The notes under the pieces are model-generated. The model had not been told where the DNA came from. It made no database searches and saw only the letters and a program-made list of their open reading frames with translations. DNA of 11,126 nt from an uncultured Bacteroidales bacterium. GTDB lineage: Bacteria; Bacteroidota; Bacteroidia; Bacteroidales; Paludibacteraceae. A program made the translations under genes and the position numbers. Shown in pieces: positions 1 through 4,265 of this stretch. The stretch spans positions 1 to 11,126 of the forward strand of contig CALEPS010000026.1 of NCBI GenBank assembly GCA_937910305.1, given 5' to 3'. The stretch's first letter is position 1, and each line of letters opens with the position of its first letter.

Positions 1-981
1 ATCGCTGCGCATAACTTCGCACTTAGTCAAAAGTCGAAAGTCGAAAGACAAAAGCTCTCTATTGCCGTCCATAACACCACCGCCGAGGATTTCCTTCTCT
101 CCTCCCCCTGTGGGGAAGCCGGGTGGGGTTTAATCTTCCTTGACCCGGCACGGCGTGACAGCCACGGAGGCAAGGTTTTCAAGTTAGCCGACTGCACGCC
201 CAATGTCGTAGAGTTACTGCCGAGCCTGTTAGAGCACCTCGCGCCGGACGGACGGATCATGCTCAAACTCTCGCCCATGATCGATATCACGCAGGCTATA
301 AAAGAGCTTCAAACCCCACCCAAAAGGTTCTATGACCGTCCACTGGATGCCCAATCGGGCAAAGCCCTTCACCCCTCAAGGGAGGAGATAATATGGGATG
401 TGCACATAGTAGCCGTCAAGAACGAAGTCAAAGAGGTCTTATTGTTGTCCCGATGCCTCAAAGCCCCGATAAATGACCATATAATAAATGGTAAAATGGT
501 AAATGACCAAATAATCAAATGTATTGATCTCTCCCGCCCCGAACAGGCTTTTACCTTCACCCGCGAGGAAGAGCAAGCGGCGCAGCCGCAAATGGTAAAT
601 GGTACTTGGTCAAATGGTACTTGGATTTACGAGCCTAATGCCGCTATCCTCAAAGCCGGTGCCTACAAGTTAGTCGGAGAGCGGTTCGGTTTGCAGAAAC
701 TCGACCCGAACACCCACCTCTATATCTCCGACCGGCTTGTGGAGCATTTCCCCGGACGCGTCTGGAGGATAAAAGAAGCCCCTTTCCTACTTTCCCCTAA
801 AGGGGCAAGAGAAAAGCAAGCAAATGTCCTCTGCCGCAACTATCCGCTTACGCCGGAGCAGCTGAAGAAAAAACTGCACCTCCGGGATGGAGGCACAGCC
901 TATGTCATTGGTTGCAGGGTGGCAGGCAAGCCCGTTGTGCTTTTAGCCGAGCGGGTGGAAGATGTCCATGCCGAAGGCTGA
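1..981 (+). CDS. THUMP-like class I SAM-dependent methyltransferase (5'-truncated by window edge)
   Basis: The frame is open from base 1 to TGA at 979-981, giving 326 codons; the true start lies outside the window. The diagnostic motif LDPARRD is at fragment residues 47-53, followed by HGGK and DCTPNV, then MLKLSPMIDI, VHIVAVKNE, FTREEE, YEPNAAILKAG, HLYISDR and FPGR. These are hallmarks, recalled from family knowledge, of the Bacteroidetes methyltransferase typified by Porphyromonas PG_1098: a Rossmann-fold domain followed by ferredoxin-like and THUMP-like domains. The substrate is unproven; RNA is likely because of the THUMP-like part, and the site of action would be cytoplasmic. The SAM-binding motif I should lie upstream of the window. 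At least five stretches of low-complexity or inverted-repeat DNA sit in frame between conserved blocks (annotated separately) and look like added or replaced loops. The 3' end overlaps the convergent ATPase gene by 39 bp. Family call is firm, substrate is not. Confidence 0.88.
   Translation: MAAHNFALSQKSKVERQKLSIAVHNTTAEDFLLSSPCGEAGWGLIFLDPARRDSHGGKVFKLADCTPNVVELLPSLLEHLAPDGRIMLKLSPMIDITQAIKELQTPPKRFYDRPLDAQSGKALHPSREEIIWDVHIVAVKNEVKEVLLLSRCLKAPINDHIINGKMVNDQIIKCIDLSRPEQAFTFTREEEQAAQPQMVNGTWSNGTWIYEPNAAILKAGAYKLVGERFGLQKLDPNTHLYISDRLVEHFPGRVWRIKEAPFLLSPKGAREKQANVLCRNYPLTPEQLKKKLHLRDGGTAYVIGCRVAGKPVVLLAERVEDVHAEG
25..54 (+). repeat. GTCGAAA heptamer array inside the methyltransferase gene
   Basis: The stretch reads AGTCAAA-AGTCGAAA-GTCGAAA followed by GACAAAAG. 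It encodes KSKVERQK (fragment residues 11-18) between the HNF helix end and the acidic strand, where relatives have a short loop. The same heptamer, in the same orientation to transcription and giving the same KSKVE peptide, lies in the ABC ATPase gene at 1671-1698. Confidence 0.8.
101..131. repeat. CCCC-TGT-GGGG inverted repeat plus GGGTGGGGTTT tag
   Basis: CCCC (105-108), a 3-base loop and GGGG (112-115) form a small hairpin, followed by GGGTGGGGTTT at 121-131. The inverted form of that 11-mer, AAACCCCACCC, recurs at 311-321 in the same gene. The encoded residues SSPCGEAGWG lie just before the LIFLDPARRD strand and look like an added loop. Confidence 0.6.
311..388. repeat. In-frame insertion bounded by AAACCCCACCC and a CCCT-CA-AGGG inverted repeat
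   Basis: Between the conserved IKEL helix and WDVHIVAVKN strand, where relatives as I recall them have only a few residues, this gene has about 26 extra residues (fragment residues about 104-130). The DNA begins with AAACCCCACCC (311-321) and ends with the inverted repeat CCCT-CA-AGGG (373-382), resembling the elements at 101-131 and 791-811. That the whole stretch is a single insertion is inferred. Confidence 0.5.
470..520 (+). repeat. Degenerate AAATGGT/AAATGAC repeat in the methyltransferase gene
   Basis: AAATGAC, AAATGGT, AAAATGGT, AAATGAC and a final AAATG are spaced irregularly, encoding residues NDHIINGKMVNDQIIK. The stretch sits between the LLLSR strand and the KCIDLS strand. It shares the AAATGGT unit with the array at 590-624 of the same gene. 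Local composition is much more AT-rich than the surrounding codons. Confidence 0.6.
590..624 (+). repeat. AAATGGT/ACTTGGT tandem array in the methyltransferase gene
   Basis: Units AAATGGT, AAATGGT, ACTTGGTC, AAATGGT and ACTTGG are arranged head to tail. They encode MVNGTWSNGTW between FTREEE and IYEPNAAILKAG. An uninterrupted AAATGGT array would meet TAA within seven codons; the ACTTGGTC variant units keep this copy open. Confidence 0.7.
791..811. repeat. CCCCT-AA-AGGGG inverted repeat in the methyltransferase gene
   Basis: CCCCTAAAGGGG at 794-805 is a perfect 12-bp inverted repeat, encoding part of LLSPKGARE. In relatives this interval holds a longer KKEL-type helix before the KANxxxRNFP strand, so here the element seems to replace family sequence rather than simply add to it. 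Confidence 0.55.
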
Positions 982-1755
982 GGTGAACGCGTCAGCCTCT
1001 TTGAGCCGTTCGGCTGTGTCCAGTTGCACGCCGCCGCAATGAGGTGACATCAGCAGAATGCGGTCGGAGAGGGCGAGAGCCAGATCCAGTTCATGCGTAG
1101 AGATGAGTATCGTCTTTCCCTGTTCGTGAGCCAGTCTCCGCAAAAGTCTCAATATCATAATCCGGTGCGGCAGGTCGAGGTGCGCGGTAGGTTCGTCCAG
1201 AAGGATAACCGGTGTCCGCTGCGCCAAGGCTTTGGCGATCAGTATGCGCTGTTTCTCGCCGTCGGAATGGCTGTTAAAGAAAGACCGTCCTACGGGCTGT
1301 AGGACCGCTCCGCTGTCGTTCACTATAGAATCTTCAAACCCCACTTCGCGCAGGCTTTCTTCGATGATCCGTTCGTCCTCTTTCGACAGCCCGTCCAGAA
1401 AAGAGGTATACGGATACCGTCCCATTGCCACAACGTCATGCACCGTCGTGTTCTCCAGCGAGAGCCGCTCCGTCAGAACCAAGGAGACCGCGTTGCTGTT
1501 AGACCGCGTTGCTGTAAGACCGGTTCCGCCTGTAAGACTATAAGTGCCGGACAAGGGCGGTTGGAGACCGGCGAGGGTGCGGATGAGTGTGGACTTGCCG
1601 CAGCCGTTTGGACCGAGCATGCAGACCAACTCTCCCTCATAGAGCGAGAAAGTAAGGTCCCGCTGAATAGTCTTTCGACTTTCGACTTTCGACTTTCGGC
1701 TGTCTCCGGCATACCCGATGGACAGTTTATTCGTAGAAATAGAGACGTTGTACAC
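943..1755 (-). CDS. FecE-like ABC transporter ATP-binding protein (iron-siderophore/cobalamin type)
   Basis: A 270-aa ATPase, expected to power an inner-membrane importer of the FecCD/BtuCD type. Walker A GPNGCGKST is at residues 48-56, the ABC signature SDGEKQR at 164-170, Walker B VILLDEPT at 183-190 and the H-loop His at 221, so all catalytic elements are present. The sequence GELVCMLGPNG and the TER after the SLVL strand fit the Fe3+/heme/cobalamin uptake subfamily. The likely start is GTG at 1753-1755, inside the end of the MurF-Alr gene; no ATG precedes the conserved LSIGY strand. The 29-bp overlap suggests translational coupling in one operon. No permease or binding-protein gene is present in the window, so the partner is elsewhere. 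Three repeat-derived insertions interrupt the usual alignment, at residues about 20-29, 74-91 and 147-158. They flank rather than hit the motifs, so the enzyme is probably active. The exact ligand cannot be told from the ATPase. Confidence 0.87.
   Translation of the reverse strand: MYNVSISTNKLSIGYAGDSRKSKVESRKTIQRDLTFSLYEGELVCMLGPNGCGKSTLIRTLAGLQPPLSGTYSLTGGTGLTATRSNSNAVSLVLTERLSLENTTVHDVVAMGRYPYTSFLDGLSKEDERIIEESLREVGFEDSIVNDSGAVLQPVGRSFFNSHSDGEKQRILIAKALAQRTPVILLDEPTAHLDLPHRIMILRLLRRLAHEQGKTILISTHELDLALALSDRILLMSPHCGGVQLDTAERLKEADAFTSAFGMDIFHPLG
1282..1317 (-). repeat. CAGCC...CGGTCT element in the ABC ATPase gene, with a perfect hairpin
   Basis: On the coding strand the element reads CAGCCCGTAGGACGGTCT and encodes LQPVGRS just before the ABC signature. 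A near-identical string, CAGCCCGAAGGGCGGTCT, encodes CQPEGRS in the racemase gene (2231-2292). GTCCTAC (1287-1293) and GTAGGAC (1299-1305) form a perfect 7-bp stem around a 5-base loop, which would also form in the mRNA. Confidence 0.7.
1485..1536 (-). repeat. Tandem AGACCG...CTGT element in the ABC ATPase gene
   Basis: Two adjacent 16-bp copies, 1485-1500 and 1501-1516, differ only in the last base (AGACCGCGTTGCTGTT and ...GTA). A third related copy (AGACCGGTTCCGCCTGTA) follows at 1517-1534. They encode about residues 74-91 (TGLTATRSNSNAVS), replacing the usual short stretch between the post-Walker-A helix and the SLVLTER strand. Confidence 0.75.
1671..1698 (-). repeat. GTCGAAA heptamer array in the ABC ATPase gene
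   Basis: On the coding strand three GTCGAAA units are followed by GACT, encoding RKSKVESRKT (residues 20-29) between the first strand LSIGY and the next strand LTFSLYEGE. It is the same heptamer, orientation and peptide cycle as at 25-54. Confidence 0.85.
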
Positions 1756-3709
1756 GGCGTGAAACGGAGGTTAGTATTTCGTATGTTATTGTTCCGAGTT
1801 TGTCGGCGAGTTCCTGCAGCGTCACATGCTCGCCGAAGATCTCCACGGGGTCTCCCGGTCTGGCGTCGGTGCCGGTGACGTCTATCATTGCCTGGTCCAT
1901 GCACACATTGCCAACCACGGGGCATCTCTTGCCGCGGATATATACTTCGCTGCCGTAGTTGGAGAAGCGGCGGTCGAAGCCGTCGGCATAGCCGATAGGG
2001 ATGACGGCTATCACCCGGTCCTCGTCCAGTTTCGTATGGCGTCCGTAGCCGATCGTCTCACCGGCTTTGACGGTTTTGACGGAGAGGATCGTGGTCTCCA
2101 GAGAGCACACATTGCGGAGGCGTGCGCCGGCGAAGGAGAAGCCGTACAGTCCTATACCCAGACGGCACATGTCGAACTGGTAGTCCGTGAAGCGCTCGAT
2201 GCCGGCGGAGTTGAGGATATGCTTTAAGATAGACCGCCCTTCGGGCTGACAGAACACAGACCGCTCTGCTGACAGACCGGCTACGCCTGACAGTCCCTTC
2301 TTCAACTCCTCCGCGCAGTCGTCGAAATAGCGTATCTGTTGGAGGGTGAAGTCGTCGAACTGCGCCTCGTCGCTACCTGCGAGATGGGAGAAGACAGACG
2401 CTACGCGGACGGCTTTGGTCTGCTGCAGTTTGTCGATGAGCCAGGGTATGTCTTCTTTGTAGAAACCGAGGCGGTGCATGCCGGAGTCGATCTTGATATG
2501 GATAGGCACGTTCTCCAGACCTTTGGCTTCCGCGGCGGCAATGACGGTTTTGAGCGACTGGTGGGAATAGACGTTCGGCTCCAGGTTGTTCTCCAATATC
2601 AGGTCCATCGCCGCCACTTCGGGATCCATGATGATGATGGGCAGCGTGATTCCTGCCTTCCGCAGCTCAACACCCTCATCGGCCACCGCTACCGCGAGGT
2701 AATCAACTAATGTACAATTTGACGATGTACGATGTACGAAGGAGTCATTTGCTTTTTGCAAGGCACGGCTGACCTCGACGCTGCCGGCGCCGTAGGCGAA
2801 GGCTTTGACCATGCAGGTCAGTTTCGTCTCCGGCTTGAGGAGCGACCGGAAATAGCGCACGTTGTCCACCAGCGCACTCAGGTTCACCTTAAGAACCGTC
2901 TCGTGCGTCTGCTTTAGGATCCGTTCGGCGATGACCTCTTCGTCATAACCCAGCGCCCTCATGACGGCTGCGCAGGTGCGCACGTTCTGGTGAGTGGGGT
3001 CCTCGATGACCTGTTCCGAATGGACGAAGAGTTTCATCTTCTCCTCGCGTTTCTGTTCGAGGGACGAGAAGTTCTCGTCGTGCTCGTGTCCGATATAGGT
3101 AATGACGCCAATGGTAGGACGGATCATGGGCTCCAGTCTCTCCATCTCTCCGGGCTGGGAGATGCCTGCTTCGAAGATAGCCAATAAACCTCTCCCTTCT
3201 GCACTTCTGCACTCATCACTTCTGCACTTCTGGCCTGTGGCCCGTAACCCGTCACCCGTAACCCGTAACCCCTCTAGCCCCCAAACGCTCAGCGGCACTC
3301 CGATCTGGGAGTTATAGGACTTAGGCGAACGGATGATGTCGTAGTCGTCTTTCAGCAACTGGTATAGCCATTCCTTGACCACCGTCTTGCCGTTGGATCC
3401 GGTGATACCGATGACGGTACCTTTGAACTGCGCACGGACATACGCCGCCAGAGCCTGCAAAGCCGCTATGCTATCGCCGGTGACGAATGCTCGCACTCCT
3501 TTTTCCCGCAACTCAGGGATGTATTTCGCGCCGTCGTCCTTGTCCGTCTTGATAGCAAAGAACAGCGTCTCACCCGCTGATGCCTGGCCCGTCACCCGTA
3601 ACCCCTCTAACTCCCTGCTGTCGGTGAGCAGATAGCGGATCTCGAGGTCATCCTCTCCTGTAACATCGGCAATAGCCCCTATTGCCTTCCTGATTTCAGA
3701 TAATTTCAT
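1727..3709 (-). CDS. alr: MurF-alanine racemase fusion with truncated MurF half
   Basis: A 660-aa protein. Residues about 1-268 match MurF, which adds D-Ala-D-Ala to the UDP-MurNAc-tripeptide: N-terminal domain, ATP loop GITGSNGKT (101-109), KSYNSQIGVPLSVW (130-143), EAGISQPGEM and the GHEHDENF block. Residues about 269-660 are a complete alanine racemase (L-Ala to D-Ala): PLP lysine K302 in MVKAFAYGAG, IKIDSGMHRLGF, HILNSAGIERF, RLGIGLYG, catalytic tyrosine Y555 in IGYGRH, PIGYADGF and CMDQAMIDV. As recalled, Bacteroidetes fusions run to about 820-840 aa. Here VIED runs straight into PTHQNV, and AERILK into QTHETVLKVNL, so part of the central domain and the whole MurF C-terminal domain, with its usual DxYN-type motif, are missing. 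Ligase activity is therefore doubtful; racemase activity is likely. Four repeat-derived insertions are present (residues about 34-43, 146-173, 324-333, 474-493). I chose ATG 3709 because the next upstream in-frame Met codons lie within or beyond the promoter. Confidence 0.85.
   Translation of the reverse strand: MKLSEIRKAIGAIADVTGEDDLEIRYLLTDSRELEGLRVTGQASAGETLFFAIKTDKDDGAKYIPELREKGVRAFVTGDSIAALQALAAYVRAQFKGTVIGITGSNGKTVVKEWLYQLLKDDYDIIRSPKSYNSQIGVPLSVWGLEGLRVTGDGLRATGQKCRSDECRSAEGRGLLAIFEAGISQPGEMERLEPMIRPTIGVITYIGHEHDENFSSLEQKREEKMKLFVHSEQVIEDPTHQNVRTCAAVMRALGYDEEVIAERILKQTHETVLKVNLSALVDNVRYFRSLLKPETKLTCMVKAFAYGAGSVEVSRALQKANDSFVHRTSSNCTLVDYLAVAVADEGVELRKAGITLPIIIMDPEVAAMDLILENNLEPNVYSHQSLKTVIAAAEAKGLENVPIHIKIDSGMHRLGFYKEDIPWLIDKLQQTKAVRVASVFSHLAGSDEAQFDDFTLQQIRYFDDCAEELKKGLSGVAGLSAERSVFCQPEGRSILKHILNSAGIERFTDYQFDMCRLGIGLYGFSFAGARLRNVCSLETTILSVKTVKAGETIGYGRHTKLDEDRVIAVIPIGYADGFDRRFSNYGSEVYIRGKRCPVVGNVCMDQAMIDVTGTDARPGDPVEIFGEHVTLQELADKLGTITYEILTSVSRRVQRLYFYE
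2231..2292 (-). repeat. Triple AGACCG...CTGACAG element in the racemase half
   Basis: Three units begin AGACCG and end CTGACAG (2231-2251, 2258-2273, 2274-2292), with 9, 4 and about 7 bases between the ends. They encode residues about 474-493, including CQPEGRS, between the FDDCAEELKKGL helix and LKHILNSAGIERF. Relatives pass almost directly from one to the other, so this appears to be an insertion of about 20 residues in a racemase surface loop. Confidence 0.8.
2711..2740 (-). repeat. TCGTACA heptamer array in the racemase half
   Basis: The coding strand reads TCGTACA-TCGTACA-TCGTCAAATTGTACA and encodes about residues 324-333 (FVHRTSSNCT) between ALQKAN and VDYLAVAVADEG. These two are normally joined by one or two residues. 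The insertion begins about 20 residues after the PLP lysine. Confidence 0.8.
3191..3275 (-). repeat. Composite GGGTTAC heptamer and AGAAGTGC octamer insertion in the MurF half
   Basis: The coding strand starts TAGAGGGGTTACGGG, continues with GGGTTAC/GGGTGAC units, then CGGGCCACAGGCCAG, then repeated AGAAGTGC units. It encodes about residues 146-173, starting LEGLRVTG, between SQIGVPLSVW and AIFEAGISQPGEM, which in relatives are separated by about eight residues. The left end matches the copy at 3583-3611. Confidence 0.85.
3583..3611 (-). repeat. Short copy of the TAGAGGGGTTACGGG...GGGCCAG element in the MurF half
   Basis: The coding strand reads TAGAGGGGTTACGGGTGACG then GGCCAG and encodes LEGLRVTGQ (residues 34-42) between the LLTDSR and ETLFFAIKT blocks. 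It shares its left end, GGGTGAC unit and GGCCAG right end with the longer copy at 3191-3275 and is read in the same frame. Confidence 0.8.
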
Positions 3710-3730
3710 TGCTGATACAAAATTTGCGTG

Positions 3731-3762
3731 CAAATTTAGTGCTTTTTTTTGAGATATGCAAG
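3731..3762 (-). promoter_or_regulatory. Bacteroidetes-type promoter of the murF-alr operon
   Basis: On the minus strand CTTG (3759-3762) is followed after exactly 20 bp by TAAATTTG (3731-3738), matching the Bacteroidetes consensus of TTTG, 19-21 bp, TAnnTTTG. Transcription would start a few bases downstream, about 15-20 nt before the ATG at 3709. This supports that start over the Met codons further upstream. Confidence 0.7.
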
Positions 3763-3840
3763 AAAAAATACACTTTTTTGCCATATTTATGTCTTCCTGT
3801 ATTATGTAGCTCATTTGCGGAATATAAAATAGATATAAGG

Positions 3841-3876
3841 GGCAATGGCTATGCATCAAGGAGGCAATAGCTATGC
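3841..3876. repeat. Direct repeat GGCAATRGCTATGC spaced 22 bp
   Basis: GGCAATGGCTATGC (3841-3854) and GGCAATAGCTATGC (3863-3876) differ at one base and start 22 bp apart, two units of the 11-bp period seen just downstream. The second copy contains the palindrome ATAGCTAT flanked by GGC and GCC. Whether it is an operator is unknown. Confidence 0.6.
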
Positions 3877-3925
3877 CAAAGCCAGTGTTTTGGTAGTTTC
3901 ATACATCTTCCCGAGATACCCCACC

Positions 3926-4013
3926 ATCTCTCGAAAACGGTTCGACAATGAGTCGAGAATGGTTCGAGAATGACCGCTAAACGAGTCGTAAATGAGTCGT
4001 GAAAGTTCATGAA
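3926..4013. repeat. Imperfect 11-bp tandem array, about eight units
   Basis: Consecutive 11-mers are ATCTCTCGAAA, ACGGTTCGACA, ATGAGTCGAGA, ATGGTTCGAGA, ATGACCGCTAA, ACGAGTCGTAA, ATGAGTCGTGA and AAGTTCATGAA. The rough consensus is ATGAGTCGNGA, with no insertions or deletions across 88 bp. The fixed register despite base divergence puts each unit on about one helical turn. It lies upstream of both divergent promoters. Confidence 0.8.
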
Positions 4014-4106
4014 CAATCAGGCTATGGTCGTAGTCAAAAATCGGAAGATATTAGCCATAATAAATCACATAAAAACTCTCTATAATTCGGAGTTGTTTTT
4101 GATGGT

Positions 4107-4126
4107 TATTATTTATATAAATAATA
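4107..4126. promoter_or_regulatory. Perfect 20-bp AT palindrome, possible operator or cruciform
   Basis: TATTATTTATATAAATAATA equals its own reverse complement over all 20 bases. It lies about 50 bp upstream of the -33 element of the secreted-protein promoter. The position suits a dimeric regulator, but AT-only palindromes can also arise by chance in such AT-rich DNA. Confidence 0.5.
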
Positions 4127-4128
4127 CA

Positions 4129-4147
4129 TTTTGATAATGCGTCAAAA
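4129..4147. repeat. TTTTGA-N7-TCAAAA inverted repeat
   Basis: Six-base arms TTTTGA (4129-4134) and TCAAAA (4142-4147) flank seven bases. The motif also occurs singly at 4033-4041 and 4096-4103. It is a weak candidate for a regulator-binding site upstream of the secreted-protein promoter. Confidence 0.35.
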
Positions 4148-4172
4148 ATATCTATATTTTACATATATAATT

Positions 4173-4202
4173 TTTGCATGTGCACAAAAAACAATAATTT
4201 TG
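4173..4202 (+). promoter_or_regulatory. Bacteroidetes-type promoter of the secreted-protein operon
   Basis: TTTG (4173-4176), 18 bp, then TAATTTTG (4195-4202) fits the TTTG/TAnnTTTG consensus with slightly short spacing. It would give a leader of roughly 55 nt before the ATG at 4266. No Shine-Dalgarno sequence is evident, as is usual in this phylum. Confidence 0.6.
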
Positions 4203-4265
4203 CATCGTTTTTCTACAGAAGTACCTACCGCTAAGGAAAAATATTAACCTCAAACACAATACATT

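Larger units (their letters stand above)
3710..4265. other. Divergent intergenic region, 556 bp, AT-rich on the right
   Basis: No convincing gene lies here. The left edge holds the minus-strand promoter and the right edge the plus-strand promoter. Between them are a 22-bp direct duplication, an 11-bp tandem array, a perfect AT palindrome and several TCAAAAA/TTTTTGA motifs (4033-4041, 4096-4103, 4129-4134, 4142-4147). The stretch from about 4060 to 4200 is strikingly AT-rich. Short open frames over the 11-bp array occur on both strands, as expected when a repeat unit lacks stops, and are not annotated. Confidence 0.8.

Noticed and set aside
1287..1305. Perfect hairpin considered as a terminator
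   Set aside because: It is inside the ABC ATPase coding region, has no U-tract, and belongs to the CAGCC...CGGTCT repeat element.
25..3611. Tandem repeats considered as CRISPR arrays
   Set aside because: Units are 7-16 bp, contiguous without unique spacers, and inside genes; no cas genes are present.
3710..3859. N-terminal extension of the MurF-Alr frame up to a Met codon at 3859
   Set aside because: The extra 50 residues resemble no family sequence and cover the promoter at 3731-3762; ATG 3709 directly precedes the expected N-terminal domain.
3845..3973. 42-codon plus-strand frame across the 11-bp array
   Set aside because: Tandem units without stops make several frames open on both strands; no promoter, family match or neighbour support.
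3875..4050. Minus-strand open stretch ending ...MVGYLGKMYETTKTLALA
   Set aside because: It looks protein-like, but has no start codon after the upstream TAA except internal Met codons near the end, and its periodicity comes from the 11-bp repeats. It might be a gene remnant, but this cannot be supported.
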